64,000 nt of DNA from Nomia melanderi (Eukaryota > Arthropoda > Insecta > Hymenoptera > Halictidae). Below are positions 24,433 to 34,945 of this stretch, piece by piece; the stretch's first letter is position 1; every line of letters starts with the position of its first letter. The stretch lies in the NCBI RefSeq assembly GCF_051020985.1, contig NC_135010.1, positions 7,438,001 to 7,502,000 of the forward strand, in the 5' to 3' direction. The notes below the pieces were generated by a model. It saw only the letters and a list, made by a program, of their open reading frames with translations. It did no database searches and was not told the origin of the DNA. A program made the position numbers and the translations under genes.

Positions 24433-25325
24433 GAGATCCTCCCCGTGGAAAAAGACATCTGGTCTGACGATGTTGGTCCGCAAATCCGTGGGATGGTGGA
24501 AGGAAATCGGATATTTGATTGGGGAAATATTGGAGTAAACTCGGGGTTCGTTTGAAGGCGTTGTAGTATGCTGCAAGTCCGTCGAACAGATTTACAACAT
24601 TAGAAGAATATTAACTTCAGGTTCGTTCCAATATTATAGTTGAACAACAAATTTATCAACGAATCCCCGAATATAGTCAGTTATGCAAGCTCGTTTCATC
24701 CAATCAACGGAACTAGAAAACTATTATTAATCGATCAATTTCTATAACGTAATGTCAAAATATACCAAATCCAAGTATTAGCATTGATAAAGAAGTAAAC
24801 CAAATTCTCTTCATATACAAATATTCATTACGAATCCTTTAAAGCCAAAACAGAATTTCTAATTCACACATATCCATACATCATCAAACTGTCCTCTCAA
24901 ACACAAGTTAACATGTTCGGTACCAACACTTATTTCGGTGACGGTCTCTTCGATTATATTTCCTACAATCCAAAAAATCGTCTAAACAAAATATTAGAAT
25001 ATTAACATTAATTAAATATAATGTCGTAGTTTATCATTTCTAATAACAATATCTACAAGATTAATTTCATTCTCAATATAGGATTACGACCATCACAAAT
25101 ATGTGACGCTAGTATCGAACATGTTAACAAACGAAAAGACAAGTCGTCAAAATTCCCTGCACCGTTATCACACCCAATCGATTGAACCTACATAACATCA
25201 ATCTTCCCTAAGAGCATCCTCTCAAGATTACTCGAGCATCCTCATAGAGAAAGACATCTGGTCCAGCGATGCAGGCTCTCGAGTCCCTCTCCCAAGGTGG
25301 CGGAATCAAATCGGACGTCCGACGG
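24433..25325. repeat. Dispersed direct repeat ~95 bp, 799 bp apart
   Basis: GATCCTCCCCGTGGAAAAAGACATCTGGTC (24435) matches a segment near 25234 that contains AGAAAGACATCTGGTCCAGC. Both continue with CGATG, then GG-GGAATC or GGAAATC and a CGGA-GGGG end. The copies are around 24433-24530 and 25232-25325. The 700 bases between them are AT-rich with no frame. Confidence 0.65.
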
Positions 25326-26344
25326 GGGAAGCATTACCGGCAATTTTCAGTTCGTTAGAAGGCCAAGGGCGCCAGCATCAGCGCCGGCATCAGCATCAGT
25401 GGCAGCAGCTTGCTCTCTCGCTGCCTGGACCCTCTGTCAGCTCGAATCCCCTGGGACCGAACGGCATTTTCTGTTCTCTCCCGTTTGCTCTGCCCCCCAC
25501 CCCCCTCGATCGTCGTTGCCGACATCGTGTTTCCTTTCCTCTCTATCTCTCTTTCGAATAATATCCTTTGAATCTACAATTATGGGCCGCCGCAGGCATG
25601 CGGGACACGTTCTCGCGAAAGTTTGCGCGGCGAATACTAAAGCCACGTGGCAAACAGGATCAATACCGCGTCCCTCCGCGGCGCACGGAAGAACCCGATA
25701 TTCCTGCGTGTCCTTCGGGGTGGCTGGCTCCGGCTGGCTGGCTGGCTGGTTGGCCTATGCCTCGTTCCGACTTCCCTGCCCCTTTTCGTCTTCCTTCCTT
25801 CCGCTCGCGAGACACTTGCCAGGCCCGTGTGTACGCGCCCCGCGTGTGTCTCTCCTCGTTTCCACGCTGGGGACAGCGACGCGATCGTAAAGGGACGCGA
25901 TAGGGGATCGTTGCACTCGGTGAAATCGAAACGTCCTTTTTACGTCTGTTTCTTCCAGTCGAAGGGGTTCATGGCTGTTTGCTGTTCTTTTCTCTTTTGA
26001 TGGGTCGCTGGAGTTTTGGGGAGGTTTGAAGGTGTTTGCGGCCTTTGTGGGAGGAACGTAGGAGTTCTATGGGGGTGGAATGTTGTTTGTTTAGTTTAAT
26101 ACTTTGGTTAGTGATGGTTGGGGGTTTATGCTTTGTGAATTCTATGTCTGACGATGTTCGAGGTTGGAGTGGTTTCAGTGTACTCGGGATTTTTCTAGTA
26201 GTAATTTCGTTTTTCTGTTCTGTTGCAGGTAAGGATTGATTCACTTGTTAAGACTACAATGCGAGAACGAGGGGAAATGAATTAGTAAGTAAACGTTATT
26301 TGAATCTTACGAAACTCGAAGAATCAGATCTTCGTTGCGAAGTA
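25326..26344. other. CpG-rich block then G/T-rich DNA, no gene recognised
   Basis: Positions 25326-25910 are CpG-rich with several overlapping open frames of 69 to 197 codons, which is expected of GC-rich DNA lacking stops. A GGCT repeat occupies 25722-25754. Positions 26000-26230 are G/T-rich on the plus strand. No domain or splice structure could be supported. Confidence 0.4.
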
Positions 26345-26660
26345 GATATAATTTCCTTCCTGTCAAGAAGTTTTTAACGAACAAGTAACACTCGCAAGGC
26401 CAGTTATGAAATGAATGCCAAACGGATTCAAACTAGCCTCTAAAAAATTACAAATAAAAATGGCACACTTAAGAGCGCACAAAAGTTTGTTCTCATTTGG
26501 GAGCATCTGCAGGTATATAATTTCTTTTACGGTTGGAAACTTTTAACGAACAAATGAAGTTCGCCGCCCCAGTCATGAAATAAATCACGGAGCAAGGATT
26601 TAAAAGCAGTCTGCAAAAAAAATCGCGAACAAAAATAAGGGGTGTAAAGAGTTAGGAACA
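26345..26660. repeat. Two-copy tandem duplication, ~170 bp
   Basis: TATAATTTCCTTCC...TTTTTAACGAACAAGTAA (from 26346) recurs as TATAATTTCTTTTAC...CTTTTAACGAACAAATGAA (from 26515). Both are followed by CCAGTTATGAAATGAAT or CCAGTCATGAAATAAAT and an A-rich stretch. The copies are fairly diverged. Confidence 0.75.
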
Positions 26661-27065
26661 TAAAGGGATAGGAAGTTTGCGGAACGAATGATCAGAGTTC
26701 TGTTTCAGTTTAGAACATCCTCGTAAAACTTAATTGCAAACCGATAACCGCGCGTCGGGTCAGCCAGTGTTCCGTTTGAACCAGTTTCCACTGAACTGGA
26801 GAACCCGGACAAGGATCGCAGTTGAAACTTTCGCACGAATCGCCGGCGACAGAGAAGCGACAAGTGGCGCGATGACGTGTATCAGGCGCCCCCGAGGCTC
26901 GCCGCATTTCCAATTCATACTTGAAACGGCGAATATCGCATAATACGTCTATTTCCGAGGCGCGCTCTTACGCAAACGCTATTCTCGCCGGGCCATTGTG
27001 CGGTCCCCGCGTTAGCCTCGATATTCACGCCGGTAAAAGCTGTACGTTGTCCCGCGACTCGCACG
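26661..27065. other. CpG-rich unique DNA, no gene recognised
   Basis: Frames of 67 to 87 codons are open on both strands without recognisable motifs. Confidence 0.4.
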
Positions 27066-27067
27066 TA

Positions 27068-28376
27068 CAGGGTGTCTCTAAAGGTTGGGGCGAAGCTTAT
27101 AGTCTGTTCAACGAGACGAAGAAGTGCGTACATATAAATAAAATATTCTAGAGTCAACACGTTTGGTACCGACGTCATAAATATGCAATGATCTGCATTT
27201 TCCGTTTTGGATGAAGAAGAATAAATGTTTCTATCGTCACTCGTAGTGTAATATGCAAGAGGTTGATGTTATTTTTTATAGAAATTTCTTTTTGGTATTA
27301 GTGTCACAAATATGCAACGATCTGTATTTTGTATTTTAGATAAAGGAAAATGTTTCTATCGTCACTCGTAGTGTAATGTGTAACAGGTTGATGTTATTTT
27401 TTATACAAATTTTGTTTTGATATTAGTGTCACAAATATGCAACGATCTGTATTTTGTATTTTAGATAAAGGAAAATGTTTCTATCGTCACTCGTAGTGTA
27501 ATGTGTAAGAGGTTGATGTTATTTTTTATAGAAATTTTTTTTTGGTATTAGTGTCACAAATATGCAACGATCTGTATTTTCTATTTTAGATAAAGGAAAA
27601 TGTTTCTATCGTCACTTGTAGTGTAATGTGTAAGAGGTTGATGTTATTTTTTATGGAAATTTTTGTTTGGTATTAGTGTCATAAACATGCAATAATCTGC
27701 ATTTTGTATTTTGGATAAAGAGAAACTAATTTTTTTATCGTGACACATAGTGTAATATTCAGGAAGTTGATCTCTTTTACTCAAATTTTATTTTGATTCT
27801 GTGTTAGAAATATGCAACAATCTACATTTTGTATTCTGGATCAGGAAAAAAAATGTTTCTATCGTGACACATGATGATGACACGTTGTATCTATAAAAAA
27901 CATTGCTACTAAAGACTGTTCTTGAAACAAACGCTGGTAGCAAACGCGGTGAGCATGACAATTGGATAGTATATACGGTTATCTCAGTCGCACTTAAATT
28001 AGCTGTTTGTTTACGTTTACTGATTCGTCTCGTATGGACAGACTGTACATACTAAGACCAAGGAAATAAGTTGGTTTATGGTAATGAAATAGAAACAAAG
28101 AGAATATATTGAAGATACATTTTCTACTATATTAACTTTATTCGAAAGAATTGTTAAAACAATTAAAATATTTGAACATATATGTGATATTTGAAACTGT
28201 ATCAAATAATATATATTTCAGTTATATATGGAAATGTAGCGAATGAAAATATTCAAATGTTTCCAACTTCACAACAAAACATTTTCGGAAATTTTATCAA
28301 CTTTCTGTAGGCACCGACATGTTCTCCTATTAATTCATTTCGTATAACGTTCGTTTCCACCTTTTGGAGCACCCTG
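27068..28376. mobile_element. TA-flanked Tc1/mariner-like element, non-autonomous
   Basis: A 1309-base element. The left end CAGGGTGTCTCTAAAGGTTG and the right end, in reverse complement CAGGGTGCTCCAAAAGGTGG, are inverted repeats preceded and followed by TA, the Tc1/mariner target. No transposase frame exists. The inside is mostly a satellite of 125-base units (27170-27900), then AT-rich DNA (27960-28300). The assignment to Tc1/mariner rests on the TA target and tip only. Confidence 0.72.
27170..27900 (+). repeat. 125-bp satellite, about six copies
   Basis: TATGCAACGATCTGTATTTT and close variants begin at 27182, 27311, 27436, 27561, 27686 and 27811. The last four intervals are exactly 125 bases. 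Each unit contains GTTTCTATCGTCACTCGTAGTGTAATGTG and GTTGATGTTATTTTTTAT. The middle copies are nearly identical and the outer ones diverged, as expected of unequal exchange. Confidence 0.93.
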
Positions 28377-28378
28377 TA

Positions 28379-28817
28379 TACGCTCTCTCCTGCTCGGTGA
28401 CACTGAATTCCGCGAGGTAATGACCTCCGACGACGCTCACGCCATTGACAAGCGGGAATCCGCGCGGAGCGAAGCCGTTCGTCCATGTGCAGAGCCTCCG
28501 AGGTTTTATTACAGTTCGTTCGACTGTCGTCCATCGCGAAAATAGCTCGGGCTTTCGTCGTACTTCGATCGGGACGTTCTCCAACCGATACATCGTATCA
28601 GAAACGACCTCGCGTTGAGATAAAACGCTCTACACTTCACAGGAAAAGTTCTCTGCTTGGCTCCTTTGAGAGTACTCCGCCCGGAAGTGCTGTAACAGTT
28701 ATTTTTGAAGGGCTATTTGTGACCGTGATGGCGAATTCCGGGGTAGATAAGCTGTGATTTTGGTTTGTGGCATGGTTTCGTTGCTGCTTCTCGCGATACG
28801 GTTGACGATGCGAGATT
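28379..28817. other. CpG-rich unique DNA, no gene recognised
   Basis: Short frames (62-93 codons) are open on both strands, without recognised motifs. Confidence 0.4.
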
Positions 28818-28821
28818 TTAA

Positions 28822-29039
28822 CGCTAGAATTACCGAGCACTTAAACTGACCCTTGACAAATTCTTTATAAAAACTGGAAACATGGATTTATTCAGGTTCG
28901 AATGGCTTTAAATTTCATCTCAGATATTACTGAATCAGCTTCTTTAGTAATTTCTCAAAGAGGTGTTCGTACCATTTCAGTAATCACGAAAGAAAACATC
29001 AAGGAATGGGTCATTTTGACCTATCTGGTGGTTATAGTG
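28822..29039. mobile_element. TTAA-flanked MITE, family A
   Basis: A 218-base element between TTAA at 28818 and TTAA at 29040. Left end CGCTAGAATTACCGAGC. The right end in reverse complement starts CACTATAACCACC. Near the right end is GGTCATTTTGACC (29009-29021), a near-palindrome kept in several copies. Confidence 0.88.
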
Positions 29040-29043
29040 TTAA

Positions 29044-29274
29044 CACTAGAATTACCGAGCATCTAACGCTAGAATCACCAAAGTCACCGGTTTCGATTTG
29101 TTTATTTTGCAATTATTGATATTTTAAAAGCATCGAATATTTGACATGATCTTGAAAATGAATAGTTTCACTTGAATACTATACTGAATCTCTGATGAAA
29201 TTTAAAATAATCTATTGTTACAGTTTTTATAGGAGTTACGTATTAATCGTATTAAAGGCTCGGTAGTTCTAGTG
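29044..29274. mobile_element. TTAA-flanked MITE, family A, abutting the previous
   Basis: A 231-base element that shares TTAA 29040-29043 with its left neighbour. It ends at TTAC (29275, decayed TTAA). Left end CACTAGAATTACCGAGC; right end CGGTAGTTCTAGTG. About 20 bases in, a second TIR-like word, CGCTAGAATCACC, follows TAA, so the left end may be a partial duplication. Confidence 0.86.
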
Positions 29275-29278
29275 TTAC

Positions 29279-29352
29279 TACGATTGATATGTAAACCCTA
29301 CACAAATTCTAACAATAGATTATTTTCGGTTTCTTCAGACATTCATTGCAGA
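29279..29352 (-). mobile_element. Family A fragment, inverted
   Basis: In reverse complement this reads TGCAATGAATGTCTGAAG, then AAAATAATCTATTGTTA and TTACATATCAATCG. That matches the right half of the element at 29044-29274 (AAAATAATCTATTGTTACAG, TTACGTATTAATCG). No TIR remains. Confidence 0.65.
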
Positions 29353-29465
29353 TAGAAATTATTTAAGATAGAAAGAATAAAGTTATTTATGAGTTGTAAG
29401 AAGATTGAAATTTGTGGACAGTTACTTTTTGGGGAAAATATTAAAGGTCTACAATAAATAACAAA

Positions 29466-29640
29466 AATGTACATCTTCAAAAGCTTATTCCTTCCACAAC
29501 ATATTTCTCCAACAATACATTCCTCCGAAAATACATTTCTTCCAACATACATATCTTCAAAAATATACTTCTCCAAAAATACATTCTCCCAAAAATACAT
29601 TTCTCTAAAAATACATTTCTGCAACCCTATATTTCCCCGA
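29466..29640 (+). repeat. Degenerate 16-17-bp tandem repeat
   Basis: Units like ATACATTTCTCCAAAA repeat about ten times with variation. The minus-strand frame through it (29343-29645) is a periodic artefact. Confidence 0.85.
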
Positions 29641-29689
29641 AACAACGCTCACGGAGCCCTTTATTCATGCCAAAATTCATTCGCCCGGC

Positions 29690-31150
29690 GCGTCATCCCA
29701 GAAAAACTGCGTTCCCGGTGAAATACGTTCACCGAAGCATAACACAAACAGAGCGTATCGCGAAGTAAAAAGACCCGGCATAGATGCCGGTCGATAGACG
29801 CGGTCGACACGCTTTCCCGCGGAGCTGTTTACAGAAAATCGAGTGTACACCGTGCGAACGATATCTCGCCGCACGGCTGCCGGCGTTCAACGTCGAATCG
29901 ACTTCCGATCGTCCCGCGCGCGGCAAACATTCCCCGGCGACATCTGCCGTTCCGTGTACCGGAAGAAAAAGGAACACCGCCGAAGAGCTGCCGTCGTCGG
30001 ATCCACGGTCGCCCATCGCGCAGCGACTCTCCTCGGCCAGCTCTTTTCCCGGCGGTTTCCGCGACGATCCGGCCCATCGACAGGCGATAGAAAGAACCGA
30101 CCGGAATCCCGAACGCCGGCGACAGAGGATTCGAGAAAAAAGGATTTTCGCCGGCATCCGATATTGACCCGACCTACATAGTCCCGCGATCAAGAAATAC
30201 AAGGCCGCCGGGGACACAAGCGGAAAGAAGAGGATGGGCGGAAAGGATCCAGGGGTTCGTCTCCTACATAAAAACCCGCGTGACGTGACGGGAAAACGTC
30301 GACGAGGCCTTGCCGGGAAATAGAAGTAGAGGGCGACGAGGACTGCGAGCGGAATAGAAAAAACCAGGGGTTACGAAGGCTGAACAGGAAAAAGAGGACC
30401 GCTAGGGGGGTCGGAGCTGTAGAGAGCACGTAGCAGGCGTCGTTTCGAATTTCTCGATAAATTCCCCTCTGCGGACCCGTGCTAGTCCTCTTCCCACGTG
30501 AAACAATGGCGGAGTGGCGTGGAAAGACGTCTCGAATTTCGCTGAATCAAAGGTGATGCGTCGAGAGGGGAGGGCAACTGAGAGACAGACGCGACAGTGG
30601 ACTTAGGGGATGGGCCAGTCTATGGGCATCGCCGGCTGGGCGAAATCGATTTCGTCTAGGGTCTTGCTTGCGTACCGACCGTATTATCCCTCTCGCGGTT
30701 TTCTATAGTGGCATTGTTGTTGGATTGGTTAGGGAGCTAGACTAGAGGACACAGGTTGTTCCGGAGGGAGGAAGATGGCGGCCGAGCAGCGTGGACCACA
30801 GACACGAGAGCGACACACGGGGGTCAGGGAGACCAACGGAAGCTGGTTTTCTGACGGCAGTCTGAGTGCCGCTGACACAAAGCCGCTATATTACGTTTCC
30901 ACTTGTAGTTCTTTCTTTTTTCTAGGGTCTCTCCTCGGGACCCACCGCCAACGGCCGTGTCACGGCGCGCGTGGATCGTGTTCCGCCGCGGTGAAAGAGC
31001 TTTCCCTCTTTTGCCTTCGCTACGCCGCGGTTTCCTTTCTGCCGCGGGGGCGGACAACTGTTGCCAGGTCCTTGCTATGCGGATTTTTCCTGTCCGGTAT
31101 TCGTGGACGAGAGGATCGGCTGGCCAATTTATTAGTCGGTCTTGTGACGT
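29690..31150. other. CpG-rich block, no gene recognised
   Basis: One of the longest GC-rich stretches in the window. Frames of 79 to 162 codons are open on both strands and overlap, which argues that they reflect low stop frequency rather than coding. GAAGATGGCGGCCGAG at 30769 has a good translation-start context (ATG at 30775), but the frame after it shows no motif. It could be a promoter or 5-prime exon region. Confidence 0.4.
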
Positions 31151-32039
31151 CATTTTGGGTATTTTGGGGGTAAGGGGCTAGGGATAGGCTTTGGTGTAGG
31201 GATTGTTGGGATGAGGAGTCGGGAATATTTGGGAATTTGTTTCATGATTGAGATCTTGAGTAGAGCGTGTTTTGGTTTGGATATGTGAAGCTTCATTTGA
31301 TTAATGATCAATGACTTTAGGTTAGTGATACATTGGTGATTTATTATAAAAAGATGCAGGTGATAATATGAATAAATTAATATGAGAATACTGCGAGAGT
31401 GTATGGTAAAATAATATAATTGATATTATAGTGTTGTAATATATTGTTGCAGTATGGTAAAACAATGTAATATTTAGTACACTAAAAGTGATCACGTTTT
31501 AATAAATAATTTTGTTGGGATTCTGAAGAAGCAGAACGACGCATTTTTAATGTGTGGTAGCCGTTAGGGTGATCTTGATTACGAAGATAATATTTAACGT
31601 TAATAAAGCTAATTTGTGATACTAAGTGAAATATTTAAAAATGAAATAGTTTGCATATTTCAGACACAGGCTCCCAGTATTACAGACTTTTCGATGCTTC
31701 TTAATTACCCGTACGTCGCTTCCGGCAACGTAGGAACCCCGGCACGAGTGTAGGGGATTAAGAATTAAAAGTTTTATTAAACGGTACGAGACGGACAGAG
31801 CCGAAGATACGGGAAGACGATTATAATGAACAAAGTTTGCCACGAGAAATGAGTAATGTCTCATGGAAGAGAAATTCAAAATTGGTAGACTTCTGTCTGA
31901 CTATGGCTCGCCTGGATCTCCTTCCACGTGTGAATTAACCGCTAACTAAGTCACTTTGTTTCCAGAGTTCCGAATAGATTATACCCCATCAAAACTTTAT
32001 TAAAAACCGTACTTCTTCGGTTAATTTAAAGAATTAATT
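31151..32039. other. Unique AT-rich DNA, nothing recognised
   Basis: Positions 31150-31560 are G/T- and A-rich. No inverted-repeat element, RNA gene or convincing frame was seen. Confidence 0.5.
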
Positions 32040-32290
32040 AATATATGGCACAGTTGAAATTTTATTATACGGCGATGAATGTTTATGAATAAATTAAATT
32101 ACTTCATTTGATTTGAAATATGAATATATTACGAAGTAATAAATATTCATCGATAAATTAAATTGTACCGTTTAATTTGAAATTTGAATCTGTTAGGAAG
32201 AAATTAAAATTGCATTACGAGGTAATGAATATTTATCGATAAATTAAATTACCCTGTTGAATATGAAATTTGATATTAAAAAATTAAAAT
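32040..32290. repeat. Degenerate AT-rich tandem repeat, three units
   Basis: GAATGTTTATGAATAAATTAAATT (32077), AAATATTCATCGATAAATTAAATT (32141) and GAATATTTATCGATAAATTAAATT (32227) start three related units spaced 64 and 86 bases. Each is followed by a GAAATTTGAAT-like segment. Confidence 0.7.
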
Positions 32291-33115
32291 CTTAGAAATG
32301 ACGTCATTGAGATTACCATTTCGATCTTCGTCTATTATTCGTCTAACAGATATATTAATCCAAATCGATAATTAAACCCGATACAGCCATGGATAGACCT
32401 GATTATCATTTATTTCTTCTATCCCTCAATCAAATCACCTTTGGTTATAAAAATATTATTTTTCAAACGAATACAAAATTCCTAATTATCTATAAAATAA
32501 AATAAACATATTCCTCGAGGGACTATCACTGTCTTTCAACAAATTAATACTAGCAAAGTATCTTCCTTCCAGGAAGAATCACGAAAGAGTCCAAAAAATT
32601 CGAACTAAAAGTAATCGCTGTTTTTATCTCCAATTAAATTTGCCTAACTATCACAGGAGCAAGAAAGCAAACGTGTTGTCCGATGCATTAACAGTGTTTA
32701 CCGGAAACGGCCACACCAGTTTCGAACACGTCCCCGGTACCGTGTACCGAGAGTTCGTTCTCATCTGAAAGCCAGTTTGCGCCCGGAGCACTAGTTTCTA
32801 ACACCACTTACTAGACTGCACCAGCGCCTATAATGCTGTCTTGTTCGAGTTGCCGGCAAAGACCGTTCGCAGTCGGTAATTACGGACCAGTTCCCGGAAC
32901 GGTTCCACTGGTCCGAGCTTCGTCTACATGTAAACGTCGGCTGGCTTAATTGTGTCTTGTCTCACCGAACCGATACACGGCCCGTGGAGACGCGATCGAT
33001 CGCGCGCGCGTTTGGTGTCTTCAGTACGAACGGCAAACGTCGAATTCAGAGGCCGTTTTGGTCAAACGGCTCCAAAAGTAAACGATACTTGCAATTTCCT
33101 TTAGAAACAAAAGAA
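32291..33115. other. Unique DNA, nothing recognised
   Basis: AT-rich to about 32680, then CpG-rich to 33060. No supported gene. Confidence 0.5.
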
Positions 33116-33119
33116 TTAA

Positions 33120-33326
33120 CACTAGAACTACCGATGTGTCGAAATGACACATTCCTGGTTTCATTTTTTCCAGTTTCCCGTAACAGATGCTTCTCTGAGA
33201 AAGTACTAGAGAAACTGATTTATCAGTACAGAAGCTGAATTACAAACTGAAGTCTCAATAAATGCACTGTTGAGGTTTCTACAGAACAATCTTGAAAGAC
33301 AATTTAACTGCTCAGTGATTCTAGTG
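33120..33326. mobile_element. TTAA-flanked MITE, family A
   Basis: A 207-base element between TTAA at 33116 and TTAA at 33327. Left end CACTAGAACTACCGATGTG; right end CTGCTCAGTGATTCTAGTG. A GTGTC/GACAC inverted repeat with a 5-base spacer (33136-33150) lies next to the left TIR. Confidence 0.9.
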
Positions 33327-33330
33327 TTAA

Positions 33331-33933
33331 AATTTCAGTTCTTGTTTGGTTTATTGTAAATCTTTAGTACAAGAAATAATCGTTAAAGTAGTAAGTATAA
33401 TGATGTAAACGGTAAGTAATTGTAAAGTTTTTGAAGAATGGCAGCTTGTTGAAACGGAAAGATCAAGTATATATTGTTCAGTTATATTCCCCTCGCTATG
33501 GTATATTTTGAAAAAAAGAAATATCCAAAATTAATAAAATGGCACACGTTCAAGTTGAAATATCGAAGTTCCATTCCTTCTCTGATAATTCCTCGATGAT
33601 CAAGATATAACGACATTAACATACATTTATAACTACATCATCAGTGATCGTAAACAGACAGAAAAATACAATAAAATTTCAAACCAATCAACTAGGTCAA
33701 CTTTTGTGTCACACAACAAACTGAGAAGAATTCAACGAGTCGATCGACTAAACCTTCACGCTGAAAGGCCAAAATGGCGCTGTAGGAGCAAAATAGTGCT
33801 ATAGAAGAGAACTGGCTGACACAAGGCTTGATGCTGAAGCAGGATTCTTGCTTCAACATGTGTAAAGAGCCCGACTTCAATGCCAAACCCATGAATCGCG
33901 CTTGCGCCGGCGCATGTTGCAGTATGGGGCCCT
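33331..33933. other. Unique DNA, nothing recognised
   Basis: AT-rich to 33700. A short inverted repeat, TGAAGCA and TGCTTCA with a 7-base spacer, lies near 33834. Overlapping 60-82-codon frames on both strands have no motif. Confidence 0.45.
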
Positions 33934-33937
33934 TTAA

Positions 33938-34353
33938 CACTAAAACTACCGAGCATTTAATACAATTAACCCTTTGCGGACGAAGATTCTTTGAAATCTC
34001 TCATAGATAAAGATAAATTATACATCAATTGCTTAATTAATAGAAAAAAGTGAAACGTGCTGACCCCTCGGTGTTCGAGTAATTAAATCACTTGTCTGCG
34101 ACTGTCCTCCAAATATGAACATTTCATCTCGTTGAAATGTCGACATTCGTCCGCAGAGAATTAATATTAAATTTCTACGAAAATTATAATTTATTTATTT
34201 GATTATTTTTGGTTCCTTCAGACATTCATTGCAGTATTCAAGTGAAGCCATTTATTTTCAAAGCTGTTCCGAATATTCCATGCTTCGAAGATATGAATAA
34301 TTACGAAACAACGAAACCGAAACCAGTCATTTTGACTGGCGCGATAGTTTTAC
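33938..34353. mobile_element. Family A MITE interrupted by a nested element
   Basis: The left end CACTAAAACTACCGAGC follows TTAA at 33934. After 28 bases a second element is inserted at TTAA. The rest of family A resumes at 34165 and ends at GCGATAGTTTTACT near 34353, where the TTAA has decayed. In reverse complement the right part matches 29044-29274 closely (CGAATATT, GCTTCACTTGAATACT). A 7-base-arm palindrome, CCAGTCA-TTT-TGACTGG, lies at 34323-34339. Without the insert the element is about 220 bases. Confidence 0.82.
33970..34160. mobile_element. TTAA-flanked MITE, family G, nested in family A
   Basis: A 191-base element between TTAA at 33966 and TTAA at 34161. The left end CCCTTTGCGGACGAAG and right end, in reverse complement TTCTCTGCGGACGAAT, pair at 12 of 16 positions. 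Because it interrupts a family A copy, family G moved after that copy was in place. Confidence 0.88.
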
Positions 34354-34357
34354 TATT

Positions 34358-34945
34358 CAGGCCGTAAAAGTTTTGCCGTCTACACAGTCAGTTGATCACC
34401 TTGCGCTGTATCAACCAACCTTCGTCAGACTACGCGCACTCTCCCTTTCCCAAAATGCCTGCAAAACACCAATTCCTCCCTCCAGACCTGTTTCAATCAA
34501 ACCACCCCAAACTCCATTACAAAGACTCAAGCTCCCAAAATCCCCGCACCGATCCCTCAGAAAAGAAAAGAAGAGATCCACCTATAATTGATATAACCTT
34601 AACCGGAAGTAGCAGAATCCATGAAAACGAGCTAGCACGGCGAGAGGCAACGAAGAGGGGGAAACGAGAGGAAAATCGACGCCGAACGAGTTGGCCAGTG
34701 GCAGTGTGTCGAGCCGGGGATTTTGCGGGTGCCTTGAAAATTTAATTTAAAAACTTGGTTACGCCAGAAGCTGTGTGTGCCAAAGGATTAAAAGGAACGG
34801 CGGTAGCAAATTGGATTAGCGTTCGCGTCCCATACACCGGCCAGCTTGGATACAGTCCGTTTTAAATGAAAGTGCCCTTGGCCGTCGTTTACACCGATCT
34901 GCCGGCTATCTTTCCGGCTCGTTCGTCTGCGCCGCGAAGGTGAAG
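34358..34945. other. Unique DNA, nothing recognised
   Basis: Positions 34390-34580 are A/C-rich on the plus strand. Frames of 72 and 117 codons there show no motif. Confidence 0.45.

Noticed and set aside
25297..25890. A 197-codon plus frame
   Set aside because: GC-rich DNA with three overlapping frames, including a GGCT microsatellite translated as a Gly/Trp/Leu/Ala repeat.
29729..30217. A 162-codon minus frame opposite 127- and 112-codon plus frames
   Set aside because: All are open because of high GC content. No motif favours any of them.
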